Assembly: GCA_022457065.1 (NCBI GenBank)
Contig: JAJGBQ010000001.1
Coordinates: 7,192,001 to 7,256,000, forward strand
Direction of reading: 5' to 3'
Length of the DNA: 64,000 nucleotides
From: Curvularia sp. ZM96
Taxonomy: Eukaryota; Ascomycota; Dothideomycetes; Pleosporales; Pleosporaceae
The notes under the pieces are model-generated. The model saw only the letters and a program-made list of their open reading frames with translations, ran no database searches and was not told where the DNA came from. How positions within the stretch are numbered: position 1 is the stretch's first letter; each line of letters opens with the position of its first letter. Shown here one piece after another: positions 1 through 11,889 of the stretch. Made by a program: the position numbers and the translations under genes.

Positions 1-402
1 CTGCAAGCAGCAAATCCCCTCCAATGAGATGGATGAGCACATTCGAAGTGAGTATTTCCCCGAACCTTAGAGAGTGGTATATGCTAACATTTTGTTCTAG
101 TTGAATTACTCGATCCCCGCTGGAAAGAACAACGTGACAAAGCCGAAGCTCGATACTCCACTTCGATCAACACCGCCGACGTTGCAAACAACCTCAAGCG
201 TTTCGCCAGTCAACGTGAGGACATATACGATGGCGTTGCTGGCCAGTCCATATCCGCAGAAGAAGAAGCTCGCAGGAAGAAAGCTGCGCTATCGTATGAC
301 GGACAGCCGGATCCTGCAAAGGACGCTGCCCGTCTGTCACAGATGCAGAGCATGAACGTTCAGGAGCAGCTTCGCAGGATCCAGGAGAAGCATCGCCAGT
401 AG
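1..402 (+). CDS. SF3A1: Splicing factor 3A subunit 1 (SF3a120/Prp21), C-terminal end only
   Basis: Part of the SF3a complex of the U2 snRNP, acting in the nucleus on branch-point recognition. The 5' part lies outside the window. Exon 1..47 reads C-K-Q-Q-I-P-S-N-E-M-D-E-H-I-R, intron 48-100 is GT-AG, and exon 101-402 continues IELLDPRWKEQRDKAEARY, then ADVANNLKRFASQR, YDGQPDPAKDAARL and the terminal VQEQLRRIQEKHRQ before TAG. These blocks are the hallmark of the SF3A1 region after the SURP modules. The protein ends here without the ubiquitin-like domain of the animal protein, as is usual in fungi. Family identity is very secure; the upstream structure cannot be seen. Confidence 0.93.
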
Positions 403-822
403 AACGCGTGTACGTGTAGGTCTTCTTTTCATTTTCTTGATACCACTGTCATTTTGAAAATTCGTTCATATGCATGAGTGGCGTTTGGGAAGTACGGGGC
501 AAGTATGCCCATAGGAAGTTGATTTGAATGGATCAAAACCGACTTTTTGTGTAAAATAGTATGACGAAGATTGCACCTGCAGATATCTAATGAAAACACT
601 TGGAATTGGTCCAGGTACTGAAAAGACATGGTATTGATTGCATGCATGATTGCGTATTGCACTTTGCGTCGAGGGTGAGCGTGGGGGTGATTGCGGCGAG
701 GGTGCGGCTCGGACTTTCGCAGCATTCCTCCGACCTGTGCTCAAAACCTATGACCTAACCAGCGACTTTTATCGTAGGCGCAACATTTCACATCTTTGTC
801 CTGCCTCGTACACACACAAAAC
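403..822. other. Intergenic: SF3A1 3' side and ISD11 promoter side
   Basis: No coding stretch with family resemblance is seen on either strand. It presumably holds the SF3A1 3' UTR and the ISD11 promoter. Confidence 0.5.
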
Positions 823-1543
823 ATGTCATTAGCACAAGCAACAAAAGGCGATATGCCCTACCAAGTGCGCTCCCTTGTACGTATCTGCGCCACGATAGTT
901 CCTGAAGCATCCCCGCGTTACCGGAGCCACCATACAGCACTGCTGCCCTGCACCTGTATCGCTCACAATGAGCTTTGAGACGACCACGCGATCCATCGTT
1001 CGAGTGCGACACATGACCGTCTTGTGGTATATAGAGCTACCGCTAACCCGTGCCATGTATAGTACCGGTCGCTGCTGCGCCAAGGCAACCAATTCGCTGC
1101 CTACAATTTCCGCGAATACGCCAAAAGGAGAACGCGCGATGCGTTTCGCGACAATAAGAGTATAACAGATGAGCGGGCCATACAGGAGCTGGTACAAAAG
1201 GGCCTGAGTGAGCTGCAGATGTTGAAGGTGAGTTCGCAACCCGGAGGGCGGTTTTTATGCGGGGTGGGCGGCATGACAGCGCCTATAGTGGGAAGCCAAT
1301 GCCGAACAAAGCACGGAAAAGAGGATTGTCGGCATTGGTAGCGATGAGTTTGGTGCGCATAAAGGAACATGGGGACAGAAGGCAACGCATAATGGAATCC
1401 ATACTAACGCAAATCCACAGAGGCAAACCGTCATAAGCCAATTTTACCAGATCGATCGTCTCGTGGTTGAAGGTGGCAAGGAAGGCAAGCAAAAAGGAGA
1501 CCACAATGATATCGTCAGGGTAAAAGACCAGGGATGGGATTAA
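823..1543 (+). CDS. ISD11: ISD11/LYRM4, LYR-motif partner of the cysteine desulfurase
   Basis: Small mitochondrial matrix protein that stabilises the cysteine desulfurase Nfs1 for Fe-S cluster synthesis. Three exons: 823-876, 1063-1227 and 1421-1543, giving 113 residues. The LYR-type motif is split by intron 1 (SL | YRSLLRQGNQF), followed by AAYNFREYAKRRTRDAFR and, after intron 2, the family tail RQTVISQFYQIDRLVVEG, which matches the QMYxFDRLVVE tail of ISD11 rather than other LYR proteins. Both introns start GTACGT/GTGAGT and the second has a perfect TACTAAC branch box. The C-terminal 20 residues are hydrophilic and poorly conserved. Length is slightly above the usual 90 to 100. All three phases join cleanly. 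Confidence 0.92.
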
Positions 1544-2181
1544 GCGTGGGATGGAAGAGACAGGATGTTGACGATGAGACGAAACGATATTGTACCAACA
1601 TTGCGCACGTTGCGTGGGAAAGAGGGCGACTGTGTATAGTCATGTTGGATTGAAAAATGATCTCGCAAGAACGAATCAACTGTATTATATGGCGATTGCA
1701 GCTCGACTCTATAGAAGGAGCGATGGGAACATACAAAGCTCACTCATACGTTCTCCGTCTTCATTGTATCCTTGCTGATGAATCTTGTCCTTGGTATCGC
1801 CTCTTGCTCTGGACTAGGACAAAACTCGTCCTATGTTGTGTACTTGCTGCCTCTAACTGCCGGATGTTTCGGTGAGTACGGAAGTGTTCATATCTTTTAG
1901 CAGACATTTTCAAGGGACACGTCGGTGATTCTGTTTGATTGTTCTCCAAGTTTCATCTCAAATCTGTTAGGATTCTCGATCCATGGTGTTCAATGCATTC
2001 ACTATTTGCCATCCAACTGTCGAGGACCGCGAGCCATCCAGATTTGGTTAGTGGCGCACGGTTACACCTCCCAAGTCGCAAACCGACGCGCTTCCCCTTC
2101 ACGCATCGCGACCTCCCGCCGCATTGCGCCAACATCAATATCACCTTCACCGCCTGCACGTAGAGGCAGTCGCATATCACT
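1544..2181. other. Intergenic
   Basis: No coding stretch recognised. Short open frames here lack family resemblance and codon bias. Confidence 0.45.
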
Positions 2182-4241
2182 ATGGCTCCGGTACGTAATC
2201 TCTTCGTGTTATTGATAATACTGCATTGAGTTTTTGTCTCTGCGAGTCTGCATATTCCCGCGCTAGGACGCGCGCTCAAGGCGCTATACTTGATGTGCGC
2301 ATCGCATTCGGCATCATTGTGTTTCCATCTCCAAAGAAACATACATTTCAGGGCGCGTGAGACATGGAGGAAACCCCGCACCTCGTTTTAGGGAATCATC
2401 AGGGTGATGACGATTGGAAACCGAATGCAGGGTCCTCTGTTGTACTGGCACATGATTCATCCACAATCATGCACCACTCCACCACAGCAGACAAATTCCT
2501 TTCCACTATGCAGTGCACCGGATGCCTCCGCTCTCTCTGGCTCTCCATGCTAATATCACGTGACTAGTTTCGGAACAGGGACCGCTCCAACAGGTCAGGA
2601 CGTGGGCAAATAGAGCACAATGTTCTAGAAGGACTTCCCATTACCCAGTATCGGGAAGCAGAAATTACTATTGAACCGCACTCTGCGGAAAACAAACCTT
2701 TGGATAAAGATGCTTGGCCCGAACTACCTATGCCCCGGGATTCCCATATGCTGCCAGAACACTCTCAGCAACTGCTTCGGGCTGCTCGGTCCGGAAAGCT
2801 TTACAAACCACCAGCACCACCGGAAGAAGACAACGAAATGAAAGACGAGGAAGAAGAGAGCAAAGAGATCCGTACTGGATTCACCATCAAGAAGTACGTC
2901 AAGGTAGCGCGCCACTTGGAAGGTCCAGAGCCAGAATATCTAGCCAAGAGAAGGAAAGGCCTCCCATCGCCATATGTTAGCACTCAAGTCGCCCAACCTG
3001 CACTACGCGAAACGAAGGTCAAGAAGCTGGACGCAGAGGGTAACGTAGCTGTCTACAAGGTGCTCGTACCTGAAGGACAGTCAGTGGAGGGTGAGGTCCA
3101 ACCCACAGATGCTGCCATCGAAGTTGCACCTGCTACTGCTGCGCCTGGAACGGTCGTTGAGGGTATTGGTGTTGTGAATGCTGAAGGTATCGTCGTAGCC
3201 AACGACATTGTGCAACAGACGCCACCCAGGAGACGACCGCCTCCTCCAAAGAAGGTCAAGCGTGGCGGTCCAGGTAGAGGCAAGAAGAAGGTGGTATTTG
3301 CTGAAGGGTCGGCGGAACAAGGAACACCTGCATCGACTTCTGGCGATATGCTCGAGGTGCCTGGCATCAAACGAGAAGAGGGATCAGTAGCACCTTCAGA
3401 TGGGGGAGACACGCCAATGGCTGATGTCGGTGGTCAGGAAGAGGAGGGCTCTGGTGAAGAGGGTTCTGAAGACGAGGACCATGACATGGAACGCACCTCA
3501 ACCCCTGCGACTCCCGCGACTCCTCTGCGATCAGCAGCACCGCCCAGCACATCCGCGATGGACATTTCAGATACTCCCGAGGCCACCCCCAGTGCCCCCG
3601 TTGCGGAGTCTTCCATGGTTGTTCCAACGGAAACACCAACAGAAGCTCCTATCGAATCTCTTGCAGAGGCTATCACAGAGACTACTACGGAAACAACACA
3701 GCCCCCAGAAACCAGCAATGAGCCATCGCAGAGTACTGGCGAGACTGAGAAAGCGATTCCACAGACTACAACACCCGAAACCACCCAAGAAGCCCCAGGA
3801 CGTGATAAGTCGAGCTCACCAGACAAGCCGTTGTCTGCTACATCTCACAGTCGTCAAAACTCGCTCAACGATGTGCCAGCTGCTGCAACTGCCACCGAAA
3901 TTGCCGTTCCCGAGGATATCCCGAGCGAAGTCCCAGCTCCTACGATAGAAGCGGATGCTGCACCAGCACCGCCCGTCGCATCTGAACCTGAGCCTGCGCC
4001 TGAGCCCGTTCCTGAGTCTGCCCCTGAACCTGAACCCGCACTTGCTTCTGAGCAAGTACCGGAATCTGTTCCGGAAGCTGTAGTCGAGCCGGTCCCAGAG
4101 CCGGTGCAAGAACCGGCAGCAAAGACTGAGCCTGAGCAGACACTACCTGACGCTCCTTCTCCACAAGTTTCTGAACCAGACCTCATGGGAAGCCTGGAAG
4201 CTCAACTTGAGAAGGACAATGACGACATGAACAAGGCATAG
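2182..4241 (+). CDS. Acidic, proline-rich, probably nuclear protein of unknown function
   Basis: The main exon runs 2568-4241 and opens in frame directly after a TAG acceptor with FRNRDRSNRSGRGQIEHNV. The best start is a 9-base exon, ATG GCT CCG at 2182-2190, followed by GTACGT, giving about 560 residues; this start is inferred. The conserved-looking part is the first 200 residues (LPMPRDSHMLPEHSQQLLRAA, a KEIRTGFTIKKYVKVARH block) and a basic patch PPPPKKVKRGGPGRGKKK, which resembles an AT-hook or nuclear localisation signal. After that come acidic runs and a long Pro/Glu/Thr/Ser tail with repeated E-P-x-P units (about 3960-4130). I do not recognise the family. A chromatin-associated role would fit the basic patch and acidic tail but is only inference. 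Confidence 0.6.
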
Positions 4242-4919
4242 AGTGGCGAAAATATGCATGTTCCTTCTTCGAATCAAGTCTCAAGCAGCAGGTTTGATTG
4301 TAGTTAGAAAAAGACGTCAGATTGGGATGAGGGATTGAATTGCTGCAGTCGTGGTATAGTAAACACGATCTCAGCGGTTGGTTGCGCATATTGCTCAATG
4401 GCACCAGAGGGGCTGGCTGATTGGCTGAAGACTTCACTTATTTCTAAAGTCTTCGTATTTGTATTGCTTTTCGTTATTTTGGATACTCATGTCTTTCAGG
4501 CGTTTTTGATCTTGTTTAGCTAAAGTTTTGCACGCTGTTGTATTAGTACGAACGAATGATACAGGTACCTCATCATGTCTACGGCTTTGCCCTTGATTCT
4601 TTGTTAAAAACAGTATGAACCTATCGCTGGTGTTATTACATATATTAGGGCTTCACGTGGTACTATCCGAACGACGATTCGCATGTGTGTTAGAATAGAT
4701 GTACGCTACCCCTCATTACCAATGGTACGTCATATTCAGAGTTGCCCATCGGGAAACCCCTCACGACCTTGCTGCTTTCAACTAGCGCGGCGAAGGTGCG
4801 TATATCCAGCCGAACCACCTGCCCTTTGGGCTGGTATATAAAAGCGGCATGTACTCAACAATCTGCAGATTGCGCAGGCACAATTTTACCCACTAATATT
4901 CCGATTTATTAAAGCCATC
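4242..4919. other. Intergenic: promoter of the M20 amidohydrolase
   Basis: No gene seen. The last 90 bases carry a strong TATA box (listed separately). Confidence 0.5.
4835..4844 (+). promoter_or_regulatory. TATA box upstream of the M20 amidohydrolase
   Basis: TATATAAAAG lies 75 bases before the ATG at 4920, a normal fungal spacing. A consensus TATA suggests an inducible promoter; this is inference. Confidence 0.55.
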
Positions 4920-6355
4920 ATGCCTTCCATAAGCGAAATTGTAAAAGCAAACCATCCGGACTTGAGTTCATATGAAGAGCTGTGTCAGCATAGGCGCCCT
5001 TATCGCATCTAAGCAATTGCTGACGATCTATCAGACAAATGGTTCCACACACACCCAGAATTATCTTTCCAAGAGAAAAACACCGCGGAAGCTATTGTTA
5101 AGCATCTCAAGACGTTGAATGCATTCGAGATTCACTCTTCCATTGGCGGTCACGGCATCGCCGCTACTTTCTCCAACGGCCCAGGAAAAACCATCCTTTT
5201 ACGGGCCGATATTGATGCCCTGCCTGTTGAAGAGAAGACGGGATTGCAGTACGCCAGTAAGGCTCGCATGAAAGATGTTGATGGCGTCGAGAAGCCAGTC
5301 ATGCATGCGTGTGGACATGACATGCATATCACTGCGCTGCTTGCGGCCGCAGACTGCTTAGTCAAATGCAAGGATGAATGGAGCGGTGAATTGATATTGG
5401 TGTTCCAGCCTGCTGAAGAAAGAGCAGGTGGGGCTCAGAACATGGTGTAAGTGCAGTGAATATCTCTGAGATTCCGTGAAGATACTGATGTAGTGTAGAG
5501 ACGATGGCCTTTACAAGAAGGTCAAAGAACCCGATGTCGTTGTCGGAGCGCATGTCATGCCTGAAAGAGCTGGAGTGATTGGCACAAAGCGTGGTCTTAT
5601 TGCTAGCTCAGCAGATAGGTTCCAGTGCGTAGAACATCTTTCCGCTTTCCCCTGTTCGAGGCGATTCAAAGTTGACCTTACATAGACTCCGCATCCCAGG
5701 CCGCCAAGCTCATGCTTCAATGCCCCATCGAGGTCTTGACCCAATTGTTCAAGCAGCTTCGACAATCATGCGTCTCCAATCCATTGTATCGCGCGAGGTC
5801 GACCCCCTAGACTTCGCTGTCGTAACCGTCTCCGCCATCAACGCAGGCGATGCTGAGAACATTATCCCCTCGGAAGCCAACCTCAAAATTGATGTCCGCG
5901 CAGGTCTGCCCAAAACACGCCAACGTGTTCTGGCAAGCGTAAAGCGTATCATTGCCGCCGAGGCAGAGGCTTCCAACAACCCAGAGCAACCGACACTAAC
6001 ACCAACAACGCAATTTCCACTATTGTTCAACGACGATGGCGTTACAGAAGCGCTGGAGAAATCCTTCTCTGAGCACTTTGAGCCGGGGAAGATGGGTTAC
6101 CAGAGTGATATTGCGAGACTCCAGGGAAGTGAGGACTTTGGTATATTGGCTACGGCAATTGGGAAACCGAGTTGCTTCTTTTTGTACGGAGGTACAGATC
6201 CTAAGCTGTGGGATAAGGCAGAAAATGAGGACAGGTTGAGTGAGGACATCCCGGGCAACCACAGCCCCTTCTTTGCACCGGTTATTCAGCCCACGCTTAC
6301 TTGCGGTATGGAGGGGTATGTTGTTGCGGCGTTGACGTTCTTGGGGAAGAAGTAG
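4920..6355 (+). CDS. M20 family metal-dependent amidohydrolase (IAA-amino acid/hippurate hydrolase type)
   Basis: Predicted di-metal hydrolase that cuts N-acyl amino acid amide bonds. Four exons: 4920-4983, 5035-5446, 5499-5624 and 5686-6355, giving 423 residues, normal for M20D enzymes. Visible family motifs are WFHTHPELSFQE, LRADIDALP (about residue 80), HACGHDMH (112-119), FQPAEE (about 146), the lid segment LRIPGRQAHASMPHRGLDP and GSEDFG (about 348); all metal ligands look intact. Exon 1 joins exon 2 only with donor GTCAGC, which yields EELYKWFHTHPELS. No signal peptide is visible, so it is probably cytosolic. The substrate cannot be told: auxin conjugates, hippurate and other N-acyl amino acids are all possible. 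The next gene on the same strand is a PsiD-like decarboxylase. Confidence 0.9.
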
Positions 6356-7194
6356 TTGATTGGACCGTACGTTGTCGATGAGCTGTTGTGTTGTTTCGCT
6401 GCAAGGCGTTTTGGCGAAGAATGAAAGCGGTGTAGTGGGAGTGGTGAAGCACCAAGAATCGATGAATATTCAGATTGCATCTTGCTCTGTTGTCCAATTC
6501 TTGCCTTCCGGATTTGGCTAATCACCAGTGACGAGACTGTCTGGTCGTTCAAATATTCCATGACGTCCAGGATATCGCGTTGTTCACAGCAGAACCAAAA
6601 TGACGCATACTAAAAATACAGGTGGGAAACAATATATTGAATTTGTGTACAGGAAATTATTCCATCTGCCAGCGCATCTTTGGTAGTATGGATATAGCCA
6701 ATGGCGGGTGACAAGAGCAAGTGGTGGGGTCGCGCAAATATCTTACGACGTTTGGGTATCATGTGAATGATCGCCAATTCTAGCCAGTATACTAATTCAA
6801 TTGTAGATAACATGAAGACAGCCATTATATTTTAAGATCACATCTACCATAATTAGGGGACGCATTGCAGATCGGACCGCAGTGTCGGTACACGGTTATG
6901 TCGAAGTGCTTTAAACCGAGACGGCAGCCCAAACCACCACTTTCCCAAAACTCTCTCAACCCTGGCGCTCCCCAACACAATTGTTTTAGTATTCTGTAAT
7001 TAGCATGTGGTGCAATTACTTGGACAAAAATTTTCCCTCGTGTTTTTGTTTAGCGAATTGCTTCGTACCAATGACGTATGATCGACGCCATCGACTAAGC
7101 TAAGTGTAAACATATAATACTTTGGAGCCTACACCATGATAAGACCATCATCCTGCCAAGAAGCCCACTACTGTCTATCTCACTATTACGAACC
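6356..7194. other. Intergenic
   Basis: No coding stretch recognised between two same-strand genes. Confidence 0.5.
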
Positions 7195-8618
7195 ATGTCT
7201 CCCCACAAAAACAAGTGTCACCAGGAAAACGTCAAGGATGTGCCGCGAGAGCACCACGTCCATCGCGCCGGCTCCTGGCTGCCTTCAGATCACCGTGTGC
7301 ACAAGAAATGGCTCGGAGACATCATCGACCACGTGGAAAGCAACCCAAAGGAGCTACACCCCGTTCTCCAGGAATTCAAAGATTTGATCGAAAACAACAC
7401 GCGCATCTACATTCTTGTCAACTCCATGTTTGAGGAAATACCGACGAAGAAGCCGTACAGCAATGATCCTCGTGGGCACAAGCAGGTTCGAGATTATCAT
7501 CACATGCTAGACCTTTTCAATCATCTTCTCACTACGGCGCCTGAGTGGAGTGACCATGATTATTCGGTTGGTGTGGTTGGAACGCCGTTTAACGCTATCC
7601 TTGACTGGCCTATGGGGACACCATCGGGGTTTGCTTTCTTCCTGGACCCAGAAGTCAACAAGATGATAAAAAAGGTCCTCAACGCATGGGCTGAATTCCT
7701 TGCTTCACCAAAATCAGCATACGTACTAGGCAACGACAAGATCAGCTGGCTTAGCGAACATGGTGCCCATGATCTTGAATTGACAGCGAATGTGGGCCAA
7801 AACTCTTACAAGTTCCACGAGCTTTTCGAATGCGATCCCAGCAAAGAACACTACGGTTTCAAATCCTGGGATGACTTTTTCACGCGCCGCTTCCGCGAGG
7901 ACAAACGACCTGTTGCCGACCCGGATGACGATCGTGTCATCGCTAACGCTTGTGAATCGAAGCCGTACAGGGTCAGCCACAACATATCACAGCGAGATCG
8001 CTTCTGGATGAAGGGTCAGCCCTACTCGCTCATGGACATGCTAGCCATGGATCCACTGCACGAGCAATTCGTTGGAGGTACTATCTACCAGGCTTTTCTT
8101 TCCGCACTCAGCTATCATCGATGGCACTCACCAATCAGTGGCACGGTCAAAAAGGCTTATCTGGTCGAGGGAACATATTTTTCCGAACCACTATTTGAAG
8201 GTCTTGGTGATCCTTATAACACAGATGGTATCAATGAGGATGGTGAGAAGACGGGCCAAGGTTACCTTACTGCGACAGCCACACGAGCAATCATGTTCAT
8301 TGAAGCCGACAATCCGGACCTGGGCCTTGTGTGCTTCATGGGTATCGGTATGACAGAGGTGAGTTGCTCATACCCTCAGTTCGAATGCGGAAACAATATT
8401 GATCTAATGCTTTACAGGTTTCAACTTGCGAAATGACAGTCAAGGAGGGTGACCATTTGAAGAAGGGCGATCAACTGGGAATGTTTCATTTTGGGGGCTC
8501 CACTCACTGTATACTTTTCAGGAAGGGTGTCGAATTGGAGGGATTTCCCAGTACGGATAACGTCGAGCACAATGTCCCGGTAAGGTCGAAGTTGGCAGTC
8601 GTGAAGAAGACTTCCTGA
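7195..8618 (+). CDS. PsiD-like decarboxylase (phosphatidylserine decarboxylase superfamily, soluble)
   Basis: Two exons, 7195-8358 and 8418-8618 (intron 59 bases), giving 454 residues. The first half, from about residue 25 (RAGSWLPSDHRVHKKWL), is the fungal domain found in front of PSD-like enzymes such as the tryptophan decarboxylase PsiD. The second half is the PSD fold: DFFTRRFREDKRPV (about 228), YHRWHSPISG (about 308) and the self-cleavage motif FGGST, with Ser at about 416, where a pyruvoyl cofactor would form. No mitochondrial presequence or membrane segment is seen, unlike true PS decarboxylases, so a soluble amino-acid decarboxylase is more likely. The usual PADG segment reads NACES. 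An ATG at 7136 is in another frame. Substrate is unproven; tryptophan is a candidate by family only. Confidence 0.85.
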
Positions 8619-9248
8619 GTGGGATGGTTACGATAAAGCAGAATTGAAGACTCGGTGGGATTTTCTCTACAAAATTCAAATTAATATCTGTTTTAGACCA
8701 CTTGTTGGACATTTCGCTCAATGTGATGAAGACCAAAACCTGGTAGTGGGAGAATGAGTAGTCAGTGTAATCCTCCGCGTCATTATGAAATGAAAACATG
8801 CAGCACGCAGCCTGTAACCGGCGATAGGTGTCACAGAGATTTATTTATCTTCAAGGCACTTCGTAAAGCATGATACGGTGAATGCAGATGTCGTTAGGGC
8901 GGGACGAACTTAAAGTGATGCTTCAAGTACTGTGAACTGGTCGAGATAGTTCAATGACGTGATCGACAATGTTACCCAAATAGAGAACAACAACAGTGAA
9001 AAAGAAGATCAAAACGCAATTCCAAGTTTCCAAACCAAAAGGTCGTCAAGCGTATGCTCCTCACCACCGAACATCACCCCGGGCCCACACTAGCGTCTTG
9101 GCATATATTTTCCGCGATGCGGCGAACTCCAACATCACGAACGGTCGCAACGAAGCCACCGCGCCCACGCCCATTGTACGCCTCAACCACTACCTGCGGG
9201 GGCTCCCACTACTTCTCAACCCTTAGCTCGTAAAACAAACTGAACAAA
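8619..9248. other. Intergenic
   Basis: No gene recognised. It should contain the bL36m promoter. Confidence 0.5.
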
Positions 9249-9641
9249 ATGCTGTCTCGTGCGCTGACACTCCCCCTGCGCCGAGCGCTTCCCATCCGCC
9301 AAACCATCCAGCGAACCCGCACTCAACACATCCACACCCCGACCTGCGGCTGCCTGCGCCCCACACTCGCACCTTTCCGCTCAAACAATGCCGGTATCCG
9401 GGACCTGGTCTCCGGCTTCAATGGCATGGCCCTACGGAACACCAGCAGGATACAAACGCGCGGCATGAAGGTGCGAAGTTCGGTCAAAAAACTGTGTGAT
9501 GGGTGCAAGAGTGTGAGGAGGAAGAAGGGACGATATGTGTACATTATTTGTTCGAAGAACCCGAAGCATAAGCAGAGGTGAGTGGGGGGGATGATTGGCA
9601 TTAGGGAATCGCAGCTAACGACGAGTGCTAGGCAAGGATGA
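9249..9641 (+). CDS. MRPL36: Mitochondrial large-subunit ribosomal protein bL36m
   Basis: Structural protein of the mitochondrial 54S subunit (yeast RTC6). Exon 9249-9577 plus a 10-base last exon 9632-9641; total 112 residues. The first 70 residues are rich in Arg/Ser/Thr and look like an import sequence. The mature part starts at MKVRSSVKKLCDGCKSVRR and has the zinc-binding pattern C-x2-C ... C-x4-H (CDGC, CSKNPKH). Splicing of intron 9578-9631 (GTGAGT, branch GCTAACG) restores the conserved end KHKQRQG; without splicing the protein would stop two residues early after KQR. This tiny exon is easily missed. Confidence 0.92.
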
Positions 9642-9960
9642 ATGGTGGTTTTGGATGTGTGGGAACGAGGGGCAAGATGAAGAACAAGGACAGGATTTGG
9701 GAACTTTAGCAGGAAATTGAAGAAAGAGGTATGGAATGAAGAATGCTGTACGATACATATGCGTAAGAAGCATCACAGGCGTTTTAGAGACGGCATCAGT
9801 ATCAAATGGACGGACCACTCAGCTACTGCATACAAGATATCTTGGGAAGAATTGACCAAAGAATACAGTCCTTTCCTTCTCTGCAAAGACTAGTTCCTAG
9901 CGAACTCCCTGCAGCCTGTGTCGCTATGTTGTAACCTTCATCAATCCGATTACAGACCTC
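9642..9960. other. Convergent intergenic space between bL36m and RTC5
   Basis: Both neighbours end here. No gene or clear repeat is seen. Confidence 0.5.
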
Positions 9961-11889
9961 TTATCCCATACTTCCGCCACTCCTTTCTCCTCCAATGATC
10001 CCCGCCATTTTTAGCAACTCTCTATCCAGCTCCTGGTCGCCCGTACCTAGATTGATCCTCCTCCTCGCCTCTGCCTCTCTCTCCTGCCATGCCCATTCCT
10101 TCCTCTGCTGCTCCGCTACTTCGTCCCCACCACAGCCCCATACCTCCAGACTCTCAATTTCAAATCGATCCTGCCAACTCTTGCCCTTTCTCGCCGGAAG
10201 CTTGGATGGGTGGAACGAGCCGCCGCCCTCAGCCATGTGAGTGAAGATAGCGAATTCGAGGGCATCATCAAGATGTAGGGACACGGGGCCTGGGCGGAAA
10301 ACGGTATGCGATGAGTGTGATGACGAAGCAGATTGGGCAGGGACAGGAGTTCCGAGACCGATGCCTGCAGGGTGTGTGGGCGATTTATTAAAGTAAGTGT
10401 AATCCGAGCTATATGATGACGCGGCGAAGACATCGTGTGTAGGCGAGAGTTGGAAGAGCTGGGTTGAGGAATCGCCGAAGCAATTTTTACCAGTGTGTTT
10501 CCATTGCGAGGGTATGTATGCGCCGTAAATCAATGTTTGGTTTGGTGAGGCAGACGTGACGCTATCTGGAAGCCGCTTAGGTGGAAGCATGTCTTGCAGT
10601 GCGCGCTCACGTGTGCTAGACGGAGTCGCTGGTAGCAGACAGCCTTTGACGAGTAGAATGGTGGGAGCGCGCCAGTTAAAGACTTGCTTCTCGAATGAGC
10701 CCATGCTGAAGCCATGAGTATTGCCGCTATACAGAGGTCGTAATCGCCGGAAGAGATTGCTGCCGTTGATGAAGAACGACAGCTGGCTCAAAATGGTCAG
10801 ACTGAGGATCTCGCCTGGTTCCCGTAGGACTGGTTCCAGTTCTGCTTTTGGTGGCGGTATAACGGGCTTCTTCTCTTGAGTTGGCGACGCGGAGCCCGAC
10901 TTGCGCCTGGAAAGATCAAAGTCTTTTGCGAAAAGGAAATGCTCAAATAGTGGATTGAGCCCATTGAAGAGGTAGGGTAAGGATGTCGAGACGACGGTAT
11001 TGAAGGTGCGATATGTGACGCCTGGTTGATTTTCCACGCCGAAAGACGACAATATGGCATGAGCAGCCTGTCGGAGCTTTTCTACTCTGCCGTCCGATAG
11101 ATCAGGTGCCAGACTCGAAAGGCTCTGTTGCGCATCTATAGGTGCAATGAGCAACATCAGTTCGACTAGCTTCAAGAAGTTGTCTGTCGGTATAATGGAG
11201 TGATGCACATTTCCCTGCTCCCCATGCTTGAATGCATCAAGCGCATCCATGGACTCCAACGCTGCCAATACCAACTCGTCGTCCTCTTCGTCTTCTCCCT
11301 CATCCCCTTCTTCTGGTGCATCAATCGCAAATCCCAAATTGCTGCCACCGGGTTTCCCTGTATCTTTCGCCGTCTCCTTCTCCTTCTCCTCTACACTGGA
11401 CCGTATTCCCTTGTCGTAGATCGCCAAACTGCGATAAATCTCCCTTAGCCAGATCTCTTTTCCTCTCTTCTTGACCACCGTCCCGTAGCGCTCTGTCAAT
11501 ATCGTCACAACCTTGAGTAGTGCATCATGCGTCAAGATAGCTGGAGCCTGGCTCGGCAGCGGAAACGCTCCAAGGTAACTTGCCATTTGGAAGACGACCG
11601 AGCCCACGCCTAGCGCGTCGGGGAGCTCTAAGAAGCGGCATAGTGTGGTTTCGCTCCAATAATGTACCCCAGATTGAGTGTCGGCCAGTGATCGAAATAC
11701 AGAGTTGAAGCAGTAGAGTTCGAGGGGTGTGAAGCTTTTCTGGGCGAATCGCTCAGCAATAATATGAGACAGCTGCTCTGGCTGGTGTTAGGCTGCAACG
11801 CTAGTTGTGAAGTGAACTGAAGAGTCGGTGATCTGCGGATACATACCTAGTGTAAGCTGACGTGTCTCATGGGATTCTCCTTGACCCAT
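9961..11889 (-). CDS. RTC5: RTC5-like TLDc-domain protein
   Basis: Homologue of yeast Restriction of Telomere Capping 5, a TLDc protein reported to act on the vacuolar ATPase. Exon 1 is 11847-11889 (MGQGESHETRQLTL) and exon 2 is 11777-9961, giving 619 residues, near the family size. The start MGQG is a possible N-myristoylation signal, typical of the family. The N-terminal half carries SHIIAERFAQKSFTPLELYCF and the EF-like helical region; the C-terminal TLDc domain holds IYGAYIPSQWKHTGKNCFGD, LFQLSPTHDVF and the ending FEIESLEVWGCGG. The correct acceptor is the second AG of CCAGCCAG, which alone keeps the frame. A transposon lies only 168 bases upstream of the start codon. Confidence 0.88.

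Noticed and set aside
2352..2567. An extra exon starting GGCGCGTGAGACATGG after the TTTCAG at 2351
   Set aside because: In the phase of exon 1 it hits TGA in the third codon, so it cannot be coding in the model with ATG at 2182.
3434..4186. Minus-strand frames rich in Gly/Ser/Ala opposite the acidic protein
   Set aside because: Produced by the complementary strand of Glu/Pro/Ala codons; no start, domain or bias of its own.
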